62,456 nt of DNA from an uncultured Spirochaetaceae bacterium (GTDB taxonomy: Bacteria > Spirochaetota > Spirochaetia > Treponematales > Treponemataceae): NCBI GenBank assembly GCA_902797055.1, contig CADBRT010000075.1, forward strand, positions 1-62,456. Reading direction: 5' to 3'. Below, piece after piece: positions 24,801-34,206 of the stretch (position 1 is its first letter; each line of letters opens with the position of its first letter). Under the pieces are notes generated by a model that saw only the letters and a program-made list of their open reading frames with translations, did no database searches and was not told the DNA's origin. The position numbers and the translations under genes were made by a program.

Positions 24801-26753
24801 ATGAAACGGATTTCAATTGTTTGCACGTTGGCCTTTTGTGTTCTCTCAAGATTAAGTGCACAAGCATATACAACATCCCAGTCACACAGCGGTTCAGTTT
24901 CTTCGCTCGCGACCTTGGAGACAGTTCATTCACCGAATTCCTCCTTCATATCTGCAGGAAGTGATGGCTTCCTTGTAAAGTGGTCCCCCCTCGGCACTGG
25001 AGAGCACTACCAGATAAGCGACCTGAACGTAGCCATGGTGGCTGCGAATCCTGTAAATGAGGAAATCGTTATTTATGAGAACAACAGCTTGGATTTAAAC
25101 CGTCTGACTGTATTGGATTGGAAGAACTTCAACAAACGGTATACAAAACGTTTCAAAGACTCCATAACATGCCTTTCTTATTCTGCCAACGGAACCTACA
25201 TACTCGTCGGAACGGCAGCGGTCAAGGGAATCTATATACTGAACGCACGGACCGGACTCACTTATAAAAACATAACAGACATCCCCGGCATAATAACGAT
25301 GGCTAAGACAAGTGACTCCGAAAAAAGCGCTGTCATGTATTCGCCCTCAGGCTATCTCTATTATTATGATTTGAAAAAAAACAAGCTGAAAACCCGTTTT
25401 TCAACAGAATCTGCTCTTGAACAACCGGTGATATTCGGAACAGGTACCTTCCAGAACAGATTCTTTGCAGGAACAAAAGGCAATACAGTATATGTCATCG
25501 ATGCCTTAAACGGAAAGACGCTGGTCCGTTACAATGTAACAAACCCGTTTATCTTCACTGGAAATAATGATTACGAGGAAGGCATTTATTTCATAAGCGA
25601 ACGTGGTCGAGGATATTCCCTGAATCTCATAGCGAGCGAGTCTCTGAGGCCGCTCCTCAAAAACAATATGGCACCCCCGCCTGAAGCAGTACTTGTAAAA
25701 AGTTTTATGGGGCTGAAAAGCGGGGACAATTTTACTGTCGCCACAAAAAATCAGGAAAGCGTCATCTTGGGAACAAAAAACGGGGACATTTACACACTTT
25801 CCGATTTGCCGGAATCAGAAACGTATTCACTTGTTCCTATGACACAGGATATTTTCAAAAAGATACATGATATCGCCAGCGACGGAGAACGTTTCTACTT
25901 TCTGACAAATGATGCTGTATATACCACGACATACGAAAGCAAATCTGCTTCAAAGGCCGTCTCGAGCAGCGGCCACACCAATATGATTTTGAACGATACA
26001 GATGTCATTCTGTGGTCAAAGGATACAAAAAAGACCGTTTTGTCAGCAAATATCGCAAGTCTAGAAGACGGAATACCGCGCGAACTTTTCACTCCGCGCA
26101 ACAAACTCCAGGCCTTGCATCTTTACGGCAATCAGATAATCTATCTGGAAGGGAACAACACGGTTAAAATCTACGATATGGTTTCTTCCCAATCACGTGA
26201 AATTTATTCCGGCACTGTTATCGAAGATGCCGTCATTGTCGACGATTCAACTGCATACATTGCGACTTCTGCCGGGGGAACTCCTATTGTATCAGTCAAC
26301 CTCAAAACAGGGGAAACTGTTTCCCTCCGCATAGGAATGGATGCAAATGTCGTCTTCTCACTTTGCCATGAAGAAGGCAGTGCAGTATATGGCATCCTTA
26401 TGAACGGAAACGGAGAGGATAGCACAACGCAGGTGTTTTCATATACACCGGAAACAAAATTCATAAAAAGCCTGCAGAAACTCAACGATGAAGATTCGTC
26501 AGTTTCTGCAACGCTTCAGAACGGACACCTCTATACGAATCTTGGCGGCAGCCAAATATACGACTATGATGCCCAAACTTCCAGAACGACCACATACAAC
26601 CGATCTTCTTCCATGCCTCTCAAAGCGGTTTCCGCCGAAAATACAATTGCGGTGCTGAATAAAGACGGCAGCATTTCCTGGTACAGAAAAAACTCCCGCC
26701 ACAGCATCGCCGAATGGCATCTGACAATCGGCGGACAATGGCAGGAGTTTTAA
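24801..26753 (+). CDS. Exported WD40/beta-propeller-like protein of the rseP operon
   Basis: A 650-residue protein with a signal peptide (about residues 1-22, ending near SRLSAQA) and a mature chain made of repeated four-stranded units, for example SVSSLATLETVHSPNSSFISA, SLIT-type CLSYSANGTYILVG, and IYILNARTG, typical of WD40 or quinoprotein-like propellers. The repeats are diverged and cannot be counted reliably; two propellers would fit the length. No catalytic residues are visible. It follows rseP by 24 bp with an AAGGAG site and closes the operon; in T. pallidum a hypothetical gene also follows the rseP homologue, so a conserved envelope role is likely but undefined. Confidence 0.7.
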   Translation: MKRISIVCTLAFCVLSRLSAQAYTTSQSHSGSVSSLATLETVHSPNSSFISAGSDGFLVKWSPLGTGEHYQISDLNVAMVAANPVNEEIVIYENNSLDLNRLTVLDWKNFNKRYTKRFKDSITCLSYSANGTYILVGTAAVKGIYILNARTGLTYKNITDIPGIITMAKTSDSEKSAVMYSPSGYLYYYDLKKNKLKTRFSTESALEQPVIFGTGTFQNRFFAGTKGNTVYVIDALNGKTLVRYNVTNPFIFTGNNDYEEGIYFISERGRGYSLNLIASESLRPLLKNNMAPPPEAVLVKSFMGLKSGDNFTVATKNQESVILGTKNGDIYTLSDLPESETYSLVPMTQDIFKKIHDIASDGERFYFLTNDAVYTTTYESKSASKAVSSSGHTNMILNDTDVILWSKDTKKTVLSANIASLEDGIPRELFTPRNKLQALHLYGNQIIYLEGNNTVKIYDMVSSQSREIYSGTVIEDAVIVDDSTAYIATSAGGTPIVSVNLKTGETVSLRIGMDANVVFSLCHEEGSAVYGILMNGNGEDSTTQVFSYTPETKFIKSLQKLNDEDSSVSATLQNGHLYTNLGGSQIYDYDAQTSRTTTYNRSSSMPLKAVSAENTIAVLNKDGSISWYRKNSRHSIAEWHLTIGGQWQEF

Positions 26754-26780
26754 CAATAGGAGTTTTTAATCTCCTTCTCG

Positions 26781-28262
26781 CTACTCTATGATATTGCAGC
26801 CGCGCTTGAGGGCTTCTCTGTAGACTTCAAGATAACTCTTGGCTGCAATTTCCCAGCCGAAGTTCTGCTTCATGCCGCGGAGCTGCATCTTTTTAATGTC
26901 ATCTTTCTTGTTGTAGTACGCCCAGGTAGCCCAACCGACAGTATTGTAGACGGCGCTCGGATCGAGTCTGTCAAACACAAAGCCGGTTCCATCTCCCGTC
27001 TGCTCGTTGTAGTTGGAAACAGTGTCCGCAAGCCCCCCTGTACGGCGAACAATCGGCAGCGTGCCGTACAACATTGAGTAAATCTGGTTCAAACCGCACG
27101 GTTCATACTTTGAAGGCATCAGGAAGAAATCGCTTCCTGCTTCAATAAGGTGGCTGAGTACCTCATTGTAGCCGATGAACGCGCGGAAATTCGGCAGTTT
27201 GTTCTGCAATTCTGCGATTTCATTTTCACACCATTTTTCACCGCTTCCCAGAACCACGAACTGAATCCTCATATCACGGCACATTGCAAACATGGAACCG
27301 TGCATTGGTCCGAATACATCACCGATTCCCTTCTGGTCGACAAGGCGTGTTATCATCGCAAAGACAGGGACATCAGGTTCAACAGGAAGACCGAACTTTT
27401 TCTGAAGCTCCTCTTTACACCGTTTTTTGCCAAACATGTCCTTTGCAGAGTAATTGAACGGAATCTTTACATCGGTTTCTGGATTCCAGTACTCGGTGTC
27501 AGCACCATTAAGTATTCCCCGCACAACATCATGTCTCAGAGAAAGCAGTCCATTCATGCCGAATCCGCCTTCCGGAGTCTGAATCTCATAGGCATAAGTC
27601 GGGGAAACGGTCGTTATCATGTCAGCACTCGTCACGCCTGCCTGCAAGAAGTTTATTCCGCCCTCATGCTCGAAACCTGCTCCGTAGTACAGACCCCAGT
27701 CAATACCGAGTGCTGGGAATTTATCCTTTCCGTACTGTCCCTGATATCCCTGATTGTGGATTGTAAGGACGCTGGCAGTCTTCTCAAAGCCAGAATAACG
27801 GCAGATATACTTGAGAATGACAGGTGCAAGACAGGCTGACCAGTCATGTGCATGAATTATATCTGGGAACCACTGGAGTTTCCGGCACAACTGGAAGGCT
27901 CCGTGGCAGAGAACGGCAAAACGGTACGGATTGTCGTGAAAATCAGTCTCTCCCGGTACACCGTAGATTCCATCACGTCCATAGCACTGTTCATGATCGA
28001 TGAAATACACTTCAAGTTTGTCACAGCCCGGCATCTTTGTTTTGTAGACAGCGGACCATGTTTCCTGTTGTCCCGCAGCAATAGCCATAGGCCCCAGCAG
28101 CGGCTCCAGTTTCTTGCGGTCAATTTTGTAATAGCGAGGCATGACAATCTTTACATCATGCCCCATATTTGCAAGCTGAATGGCAAGGGCGCTCACCATG
28201 TCGGCAAGGCCTCCTGTCTTTGCGAACGGAACGGCTTCCGCACTGACCATTAAAATCCTCAT
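26781..28262 (-). CDS. glgA: Glycogen synthase (ADP-glucose type, GT5)
   Basis: Elongates alpha-1,4-glucan from a nucleotide-glucose donor. The N-terminal donor-binding motif KTGGLADMV is at residues 15-23, and the opening MRILMVSAEAVPFAKTGG is standard for GT5. The second nucleotide-binding region includes ITRLVDQKGIGDVF (about 310) and the C-terminal FFLMPSKYEPCGLNQIYSMLYGTLPIVRRTGGLADTV block with the conserved EPCGLxQ motif. I start at ATG 28262 (493 residues): GGAG lies 8 nt upstream, and an in-frame GTG at 28271 overlaps that site. Located 19 bp after the aminotransferase gene, likely one transcript. Confidence 0.95.
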   Translation of the reverse strand: MRILMVSAEAVPFAKTGGLADMVSALAIQLANMGHDVKIVMPRYYKIDRKKLEPLLGPMAIAAGQQETWSAVYKTKMPGCDKLEVYFIDHEQCYGRDGIYGVPGETDFHDNPYRFAVLCHGAFQLCRKLQWFPDIIHAHDWSACLAPVILKYICRYSGFEKTASVLTIHNQGYQGQYGKDKFPALGIDWGLYYGAGFEHEGGINFLQAGVTSADMITTVSPTYAYEIQTPEGGFGMNGLLSLRHDVVRGILNGADTEYWNPETDVKIPFNYSAKDMFGKKRCKEELQKKFGLPVEPDVPVFAMITRLVDQKGIGDVFGPMHGSMFAMCRDMRIQFVVLGSGEKWCENEIAELQNKLPNFRAFIGYNEVLSHLIEAGSDFFLMPSKYEPCGLNQIYSMLYGTLPIVRRTGGLADTVSNYNEQTGDGTGFVFDRLDPSAVYNTVGWATWAYYNKKDDIKKMQLRGMKQNFGWEIAAKSYLEVYREALKRGCNIIE

Positions 28263-28281
28263 TACAGTCACTCCTTGCTAT

Positions 28282-29478
28282 TTATTTTAAGTCCGCCATG
28301 GCTTTTAAAAATGCCGTACGGGAATCAAGTATGCTCTTTTCGCTCACACAGTACGCAAGTCCGAACCACCCCTTTCCGCCGAAGCCGCTTCCCGGAGCTG
28401 CCAGTATCAAGTACTTTTTCAAATAGTCGGTGAAGTCCATGTCATCCCCGTTGAAATTATCAGGCACCTTGCACCACAAGTAGAAAGCCCCGTCCGGACT
28501 TGCATGGACAATACCAGCTTCATCAAGTATGGAAACCAGTTCATCGCGGCGTTTCTTGTACAGGGAATAATCAGCAGGAGCATTCCATGACTCTGCAACG
28601 ACCTTCTGGAACAGCGCTGGAGCATTGACATAGCCCAGAACACGTGTTGTAAAAATACAAGCCGCCACGACTTCGTCCTTATCAGGACATGCAGGATTCA
28701 CACAGATATACCCGATTCTCTCACCGGGAAGACTCAAATTCTTTGCAAACGAAGTTACGACAATGGAACTGTCGTAGGCAGGGAAGCTGGATGCGACCTT
28801 TTTGCCATCGTATATAATCGCCCGGTACGGCTCATCACAGATTAAGTACGGTTTGCGTCCACATGAACGTGCGTGACGCTCCAAGACGGCTGCAAGTTCG
28901 TTAATTTCTTCCTGTGAATACACACGCCCTGTCGGATTGTTCGGACTGTTTATGAGGACAGCTGCGGTATCCTTGGTGAGTGCTGATTCAATTGCTTTGA
29001 TATCAATGGAAAAATCACTTTTGGTAGGAACTTCTACAAGTGTTCCGCCGAAATTTTTGACATAATGGCGGTACTCAGTAAAAAAAGGTGACGGCACAAT
29101 CACCGTGTCACCGTCATTCAAAATAGCTTTCAGCAGGCTGTTCAAGGCTCCTGCAGCACCCACCGACATAACAACACAGTCACCGGAGATCGCAACCCCC
29201 TGCTCTTCGGACGTTTTTTTTGCCATAGCCTCGCGCGCAAAAGGATAGCCGGCGTTCGGCATATATCCATGGGTATTTTTTTCCCGTACAGCAGCAAATT
29301 TTTCGATTGCTGCAAAGACTTCTTCCGGCGGATCAAGGTCAGGGTTTCCCAGACTGAAGTCGAAAACCTTGTCATCACCGTACTGCTTCTTAAGCCGCAC
29401 CCCCTCTTCAAACATCTTGCGTATAACTCCGGAGCCCTTGCTTGTCATGGTCTCCTTGATGTATTTGGAAATAGACAT
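28282..29478 (-). CDS. PLP-dependent aminotransferase, class I/II
   Basis: A 398-residue fold-type I aminotransferase. The PLP lysine is Lys246 in SFAKNLSLPGERIGY; the cofactor-binding NNPTG motif is at 180-184 and CDEPY at 214-218. The substrate is not evident; aspartate, aromatic or branched-chain amino acids are all possible, and the SLGNPDLDPPEEV opening is shared with several groups. I chose ATG 29478 (MSISKYIKET), with GGAGG 11 nt upstream, over a longer open frame whose first 55 residues show no similarity to the family and would cross the promoter of the divergent gene. Upstream partner of glgA. Confidence 0.9.
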   Translation of the reverse strand: MSISKYIKETMTSKGSGVIRKMFEEGVRLKKQYGDDKVFDFSLGNPDLDPPEEVFAAIEKFAAVREKNTHGYMPNAGYPFAREAMAKKTSEEQGVAISGDCVVMSVGAAGALNSLLKAILNDGDTVIVPSPFFTEYRHYVKNFGGTLVEVPTKSDFSIDIKAIESALTKDTAAVLINSPNNPTGRVYSQEEINELAAVLERHARSCGRKPYLICDEPYRAIIYDGKKVASSFPAYDSSIVVTSFAKNLSLPGERIGYICVNPACPDKDEVVAACIFTTRVLGYVNAPALFQKVVAESWNAPADYSLYKKRRDELVSILDEAGIVHASPDGAFYLWCKVPDNFNGDDMDFTDYLKKYLILAAPGSGFGGKGWFGLAYCVSEKSILDSRTAFLKAMADLK

Positions 29479-29526
29479 ATTTTTGAAATCCTCCAATATA
29501 GAAACAGTATAACACAGCTTGCGTAT

Positions 29527-29555
29527 TTGCACAAACAAATGTTTTGCAGTAGAAT
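29527..29555 (+). promoter_or_regulatory. Promoter of the exported protein gene, predicted leaderless
   Basis: TTGCAC (29527-29532), 17-bp spacer, TAGAAT (29550-29555), then 7 nt to the ATG at 29563. No Shine-Dalgarno sequence. Confidence 0.5.
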
Positions 29556-29562
29556 AAAATCC

Positions 29563-30327
29563 ATGCTTTCCTCCCGAGTTTATCAGAAAAAACGGCTTAT
29601 TGCGGTTCTCACACTTTCCGTATGCATGTTGCTGGGCAGCCATGCATCAAACGATGAACTTTCACAGCACTTCAACAGCAATCTGACAGATTCGGACAAA
29701 GCAAGCCTTGCATCTGGCGAAATGGTCATACGCGCCTGTTCCTCGGAAAAGAACCTCAGCGGACAGGAAGGTTCCCGCTATGTAAAAAGTGTACTTAACG
29801 ACCTGTCATCCTTTAAGCCGAACTATATAGCAGAAGTCGTCAAAACCTATCCGCTTGCCGGCAATGAAGACATGGTTTCTAAATTCGAATCCATGCTGAT
29901 GAACATCCCGGCAAGAGCATCCATCCCGTACTATTCAAACCAGAACAAAAAGCAGGCAACCCTAGACCTTACGTACAAAAATCTGTCCGCTATCCCCAAA
30001 GCCGATGGAGTTTCACTCCACTCTGATTTTACGCTGGCACCATTCGGATTGATAAGCACAGACATAACCACTGAGAAAACATACAAAAGCTATATCTACC
30101 ACCTCGTCAACACAAACAAAATACGCTACAAGGATTTCATAACCTGTGTCGGCAAGAATAATATGAAACTTTCACTGGCACTGTTCAAGGGCGAAGACCT
30201 GTGGATAGTCTACGGCTTTGTTGCGGCGAATGCCCCCAGCATCTTCTTCATACGGCACATGGTGGAGGCCGCCATCGTTGAACGCGCACAGGCGTTCTGC
30301 TTATACTTTTTCAAACAGCTTGACTAA
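29563..30327 (+). CDS. Exported protein of unknown function
   Basis: I do not recognise this 254-residue protein. It starts with a basic region and a hydrophobic signal (about residues 11-27, ending near GSHAS), so it is probably periplasmic or membrane-associated. The mature part contains ELSQHFNSNLTDSDKASLASGEMVIRA, later the beta-rich LSAIPKADGVSLHSDFTLAPFG and VNTNKIRYKDFITCVGKNNMKLSLAL. Proteins of this look occur in treponemes as conserved hypotheticals. A longer upstream frame is open, but the ATG at 29563 fits both the signal peptide and the promoter. It ends exactly at the stop of the convergent acyltransferase gene. Confidence 0.65.
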   Translation: MLSSRVYQKKRLIAVLTLSVCMLLGSHASNDELSQHFNSNLTDSDKASLASGEMVIRACSSEKNLSGQEGSRYVKSVLNDLSSFKPNYIAEVVKTYPLAGNEDMVSKFESMLMNIPARASIPYYSNQNKKQATLDLTYKNLSAIPKADGVSLHSDFTLAPFGLISTDITTEKTYKSYIYHLVNTNKIRYKDFITCVGKNNMKLSLALFKGEDLWIVYGFVAANAPSIFFIRHMVEAAIVERAQAFCLYFFKQLD

Positions 30328-31551
30328 TTATTCCCCCAACGCTTTCAGCACAACTTTGTTGGTAGCCTTATACAGCAAGGCAAACGCAATCGTCGTTGCC
30401 ATAACAAGCAACAGATAAGCTGCTAAGTTTGTATAGTTTTCCTTGAACACTGGTTTTCCGTCAGCGAATATAAGGAACCGGAACAAAGTGACCGGAATAA
30501 GCTGCATCAAATAAGCTTCCAGCGACAGGTTTCCGAAAAAATTCGTGACAGGATTTACAGTGTACAGTTTCATCATCAAAATAAAAACAAAAAGTGTGAA
30601 GAACACGACCTGAGAAATCTGCGACGCATAACAGACTGCTCTGTCAAAAATCAAAGCAGCGGGAGCTTTTCCCGACCATTCACCCCAATAACTGATTTTT
30701 CCCTGGCAGTAAAACGACAGGCACATGAAAGCGGCTGTCAAAACCACAAGCGCCGCCAGCTTTAGCCAGTACCATTTCTTAAAGAAAGAAACAATCCTGT
30801 CTTCCCAGTGGGCAAATAGCAGTCCAACAAAGAACGCAATCGACGAATTCACCCACCATTCACCTTGGAACCACAGCGTATCCAACGATTTCCACCACGG
30901 TTCCTTTTGGAATGCGAAGGGTGCATACCACCACTTTGTTTTTCCTGCCCACCAGGCAAAATGCCCGCCGCCCACAAACACAGCACCTTCCGCTAGAATG
31001 ACAAGCAGCATAAGCGAAAAAGCAAGACCCTTATGCTTTATATTCTTAAAGATGAAGTAAAATGCAATGTAAAAACTCAGCAGGACAATGACATACCAAG
31101 CCTGATTGTTTATCAGAACAAGGCCGGTAAAACTTAAAATCCAGCGGGAAACCGGCATCTCAGCATGTGTACTGACCTTATAAATGGCATAGATGACGGT
31201 CATGACATAGAAGGGAACAACCATATGGAGCACTCTCTTTTTGAAGAAAGTCTTCAGATAGTCTGGTTTTATATACAGGCTCTTCAAAAGCCCATAGCCC
31301 GAACAGAAGAAAAAGATGCCTACAAATAAGTATCCGATGTTTGGGAACAGCGAAAGTGTCTTTGACTGCCGGAATGTAACTTCCTGCGAAATATGGTGGA
31401 GCAAAATGCAGAGTGTTGAAAAACCCCTCAGGGACCTCGTCGCCTTTAAGCTCAAAAAATCTTCGTTGAATCTTGTTCCGAATCCTGCAAAGTGGGCGCC
31501 CCACAGCAACACAATAATCAAAGCCGCATAAACAAACCAATTGATATACAT
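30328..31551 (-). CDS. Acyltransferase-3 family membrane protein
   Basis: A 407-residue membrane protein with about ten helices. The family opening is seen in SLRGFSTLCILLHHISQEVTF with the conserved Arg and His (about residues 41-61 of this start), then GYLFVGIFFFCSGYGLLKS, the SGYxL motif. Acyltransferase-3 (OafA-like) proteins acetylate exported sugars or lipids; the acceptor is unknown here. I use ATG 31551; TTG at 31566, also in frame, lies within the promoter. A pair of stop codons abuts the 29563 gene. Confidence 0.82.
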   Translation of the reverse strand: MYINWFVYAALIIVLLWGAHFAGFGTRFNEDFLSLKATRSLRGFSTLCILLHHISQEVTFRQSKTLSLFPNIGYLFVGIFFFCSGYGLLKSLYIKPDYLKTFFKKRVLHMVVPFYVMTVIYAIYKVSTHAEMPVSRWILSFTGLVLINNQAWYVIVLLSFYIAFYFIFKNIKHKGLAFSLMLLVILAEGAVFVGGGHFAWWAGKTKWWYAPFAFQKEPWWKSLDTLWFQGEWWVNSSIAFFVGLLFAHWEDRIVSFFKKWYWLKLAALVVLTAAFMCLSFYCQGKISYWGEWSGKAPAALIFDRAVCYASQISQVVFFTLFVFILMMKLYTVNPVTNFFGNLSLEAYLMQLIPVTLFRFLIFADGKPVFKENYTNLAAYLLLVMATTIAFALLYKATNKVVLKALGE

Positions 31552-31557
31552 TCCTTC

Positions 31558-31587
31558 ATTATACAACCTGTATTAAGATTACGTCAA
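31558..31587 (-). promoter_or_regulatory. Promoter of the acyltransferase gene, predicted leaderless
   Basis: Minus strand: TTGACG (31587-31582), 18-bp spacer, TATAAT (31563-31558), then 6 nt to ATG 31551. Confidence 0.6.
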
Positions 31588-31640
31588 AGAAAAAAGAAAA
31601 GCCGGTGATACGCCGCTGACAGAGGTTATCCATCAGCGGC
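31587..31640 (-). terminator. Probable terminator of the MFS gene
   Basis: GCCGCTGA (31612-31619) and TCAGCGGC (31633-31640) form an 8-bp stem just after the MFS stop codon; a T-rich stretch follows about 12 nt later on the minus strand. The -35 box of the next gene overlaps the end. Confidence 0.5.
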
Positions 31641-31647
31641 CCGCTAC

Positions 31648-32736
31648 TTACCACCAGGTAAAGAATATTCCTGCCAACGGAGAAAGAACAATCATCACCA
31701 TAGAGAACGTAAAGGACTCCATGGAAATGAGCGTCGCCCGCTGTTCCGACGGGAACATATCCTGCAGCATGGTATTCGTCCTGACCTGAAGCGCATCATC
31801 AGCAAGCGCTGCCACAAAGCCTCCAAGCGTCATCAGAGCATACAGGCCGGAATGCTCCAATCCGATTCCTGCTGCAATTACAAGCACAGAAACAATAAAA
31901 ACCGTCCTGTTCTTTGCATGAGGAATCCGCAACACAAGTTTTGAACCGGCGACTCCCCCCATCTGGAGGAAAAGCAGCGCAACCCCTAACAGCCATCTTG
32001 GTATGCCAGCTTCCGGCAGTTTTGCCTGCAGGAAGAACAGCAACAGGATATCAAGCGCCCCGACCGTAGAATTTGCAAACATCAGTCCGACAGCCTTTTT
32101 CTCTTTAAGCAGAAACACAATGCTTTCCCTAAAAAGACGGAACATTTCACTCAAAAGACCGGAAGCGACCTTTTCTTCTCCAAGGCGGATTTCCTTCAGC
32201 CCTGCAAGGATTGCAAGCTGAAAAAGAGAAAAGACAACGCTGGTTGCATACGAAATTCGGTATCCCAGCGCAAGAGAAAGTCCTGCCAGCAGCGTTGAAA
32301 TGCCTTCACACAAGCGATAGATAACCAACTGGTTGGAAGCGTACTTCTCAAATAGACACTCCTTACCCACAAATTTCATCGAGTCATAGGCAAGCGCATC
32401 TCCGGAACCGGAAGAAAAGTTATAGTTAATTGCATTGAGTGCTATGGACACGCAGACAAGAGTGAAGTTATTTGAAAACACCATCACTATGTCAGCAATA
32501 ATATGAGCCAGACAGCTGACCACAAGCATTTTCTTCCGTCCGAAGATGTCAGCCAGCACTCCCGACGGTATTTCGAAAAGCACGCTGACAATGTGAAATA
32601 TTGTTTCCGCAAAACCAATCTGTGCCAAACTAAAGCCGCGGGATGCCAAAATCGCCACCCAGGCACCGGAAAGAGACAGCTGCCCCACAACGGCAGACGC
32701 ATATAATTTATTTATTTGTTTATTGATATTGAACAT
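31648..32736 (-). CDS. Major facilitator superfamily transporter
   Basis: A 362-residue membrane protein with ten to twelve helices. The MFS signature between helices 2 and 3 is clear: GVLADIFGRKKMLVVS (about residues 59-74). Helix one to two reads FAETIFHIVSVLFEIPSG, a pattern common in drug or sugar-phosphate efflux proteins. The family has many substrates and none can be named. The start ATG 32736 (MFNINKQINK) has AGGAG 7 nt upstream; an upstream in-frame codon at 32781 would add 15 residues that lack conservation. It is slightly short at the C-terminus compared with typical 390-420-residue members. Confidence 0.85.
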   Translation of the reverse strand: MFNINKQINKLYASAVVGQLSLSGAWVAILASRGFSLAQIGFAETIFHIVSVLFEIPSGVLADIFGRKKMLVVSCLAHIIADIVMVFSNNFTLVCVSIALNAINYNFSSGSGDALAYDSMKFVGKECLFEKYASNQLVIYRLCEGISTLLAGLSLALGYRISYATSVVFSLFQLAILAGLKEIRLGEEKVASGLLSEMFRLFRESIVFLLKEKKAVGLMFANSTVGALDILLLFFLQAKLPEAGIPRWLLGVALLFLQMGGVAGSKLVLRIPHAKNRTVFIVSVLVIAAGIGLEHSGLYALMTLGGFVAALADDALQVRTNTMLQDMFPSEQRATLISMESFTFSMVMIVLSPLAGIFFTWW

Positions 32737-33008
32737 ACAAAATCTCCTGAAAATAAAAGCACCGTCCTTGAACGACGGCATAGAAAGGGAGATTGTGAGT
32801 TCATCGTGTATGTTTGGAGTTTTTTGTTAAAACACCTATTTCTGAAATGGACCCACTACCCCTATAGAGAGGTATATGAGTATGCAAAACTTTTCAGCAA
32901 AGTCGGTGTTTTCCACATAATAGCTAACCTAATATAAGATATAATAAGTATTGCATGAAATATATAGTTCTGTCAAGCAGATTTTATACAATCTGCACGG
33001 CGTTTTAG

Positions 33009-33512
33009 TCATGCATTCGGATCTTCTTCCTTATAGACATCCGCCAGTTCGTAGGAATGGTGGTAATGTTCCATAAATTTCGTCAAATCGTCAAATGCCA
33101 AACTGATGGAAGCCGTATTCCGCAAAGGATGGATAATGATTTTATTTCCGCTGAACGTCTCATCAAACAAAACCTTCACCCTGTTTTCCATATCAAACAT
33201 AATGCAAAGCGGAGTCACCGATCCCGGCGTTATGTTCAACAAAGACATCAGCTCGTCAGCATTGCAGAAACTGAGGCGGCCAAAGCCCAGTTCCGCCGCT
33301 ATTTTTTTCAAATCAGCCCGTCTGTGCAGGGCAAGGCTGACAAGCCCGTAATGCCCCGCCTTATCTTTTACAAAGAGATTCTTGACATCAATGCCTTCAA
33401 GTGTCAGCACAACGTCTTTGGCATCCTCTTCCGAAAAAATAGCCTTGTGTTCCTGTATCTCATACGGAATGCCGAGAGAGGACAAAATCTGTAAGATATC
33501 AGTCTGCTGCAT
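33009..33512 (-). CDS. YbaK/ProX-type aminoacyl-tRNA deacylase
   Basis: A 167-residue protein of the YbaK/EbsC/ProX (PrdX) family, which hydrolyses mischarged aminoacyl-tRNA such as Ala- or Cys-tRNA-Pro. Visible blocks: IPYEIQEHKAIFSEEDA (about 15-31), VKNLFVKDKAGHYGLVSL (about 43-60), GFGRLSFCNADELMSLLNITPGSVTPL (about 76-102), and the final HPLRNTASISLAFDDLTKF. This arrangement matches ProX/PrdX more than YbaK. The catalytic Lys is probably in FVKDK. It lies 12 bp after the Nudix gene and is probably co-transcribed with it. No clear Shine-Dalgarno site. Confidence 0.85.
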   Translation of the reverse strand: MQQTDILQILSSLGIPYEIQEHKAIFSEEDAKDVVLTLEGIDVKNLFVKDKAGHYGLVSLALHRRADLKKIAAELGFGRLSFCNADELMSLLNITPGSVTPLCIMFDMENRVKVLFDETFSGNKIIIHPLRNTASISLAFDDLTKFMEHYHHSYELADVYKEEDPNA

Positions 33513-33524
33513 AGTTGCACTACT

Positions 33525-33944
33525 TTACAACAACGGAAGGATTTTTTCCAGTATCATCTCATCAGCCGGCAACCACTGCACACTGTGGAGGTTTTCCGAA
33601 GAAAGCCATCGGGAATCCTCATGCTCAAGCAGTTCAAGTCTGCCAGAAATAAGTTCACAGGCAAAGCATTCCATTGTTAGATGAAACTGAGGATAATCCC
33701 AATCTACGCTCTGGATTTTTTCGCCGACAGAAATAATGCTGCCCAGTTCCTCGTGAATCTCACGAATGAGGCATTCCTGCGGAGTCTCTATTTCTTTGCC
33801 GCTTTCGTCATGTTCTATTTTTCCGCCCGGAAACTCCCACCAATCTTTGTAATCGCCGTAACCGCGCTGTGTGGCAAAGACCTGCCGTTTGCCGTCAGGT
33901 GTCGTGCGGAAGATGACCGCCGCACTCACGTGAATATGCTTCAT
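33525..33944 (-). CDS. Nudix hydrolase, MutT/8-oxo-dGTP type
   Basis: A 139-residue Nudix hydrolase. The Nudix box begins GGKIEHDES (about residues 40-48) and continues to ETPQECLIREIHEELGS, so the REIHEEL metal-binding core is intact; the stretch HDESGKEI lengthens the loop before the box compared with E. coli MutT. MutT-like enzymes remove oxidised nucleotides. The segment YKDWWEFPGGKIE and a His/Trp-rich end match the 8-oxo-dGTP group, but the substrate cannot be certain. ATG 33944 has GGGGAG 6 nt upstream. The region upstream (33945 to 34160) contains no recognisable gene. Confidence 0.85.
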   Translation of the reverse strand: MKHIHVSAAVIFRTTPDGKRQVFATQRGYGDYKDWWEFPGGKIEHDESGKEIETPQECLIREIHEELGSIISVGEKIQSVDWDYPQFHLTMECFACELISGRLELLEHEDSRWLSSENLHSVQWLPADEMILEKILPLL

Positions 33945-34167
33945 TAATACTCCCCCGAAACTTGAAATACTTTAATTAAATTCTGCAAACATCTCATCAT
34001 GAGTTCCTGTGATATAGAAAACACCTTTCCACGCAGGGGAATTGTACCCCGCTTGTGTCGATAAGAATAGAATTCATATCCATGACTATATCATTTTCAA
34101 AGAGAAAATACCTGTTTGACACCCGCTACGTGCCTCATCATCGTCCGCACAGGAGGTGCCCGATTCA

Positions 34168-34196
34168 TTGACCATATGCCTGTTATCTTCTATAAT
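34168..34196 (+). promoter_or_regulatory. Promoter of metG, predicted leaderless
   Basis: TTGACC (34168-34173), 17-bp spacer, perfect TATAAT (34191-34196), then 10 nt to the ATG at 34207. The short gap lacks a Shine-Dalgarno sequence. An AGGAGG sequence at 34151-34157 lies upstream of the promoter, so cannot serve this start. Confidence 0.65.
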
Positions 34197-34206
34197 ATCG
34201 CCACTT

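Noticed and set aside
26754..26780. Terminator between the propeller gene and glgA
   Set aside because: GGAG/CTCC gives only a 4-5-bp stem with no T tail on the needed side, too weak to report.
27150..27839. Plus-strand open frame opposite glgA
   Set aside because: Antisense to conserved glycogen synthase sequence; composition and lack of motifs mark it as non-coding.
29269..29562. N-terminal extension of the exported protein at 29563
   Set aside because: It is antisense to the start of the aminotransferase gene, would bury the signal peptide inside the chain, and crosses the predicted promoter.
32716..33008. Possible small gene between the MFS gene and the deacylase gene (frame 32716-32937)
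   Set aside because: No Shine-Dalgarno site or -10 box, it overlaps the MFS start region and shows no similarity; the rest of the gap is AT-rich without a feature I can support.
33945..34160. Possible gene remnant upstream of metG
   Set aside because: Short broken frames only. A small inverted sequence (AGGGGAATTGTACCCC around 34036) is present but too short to call a terminator or operator.
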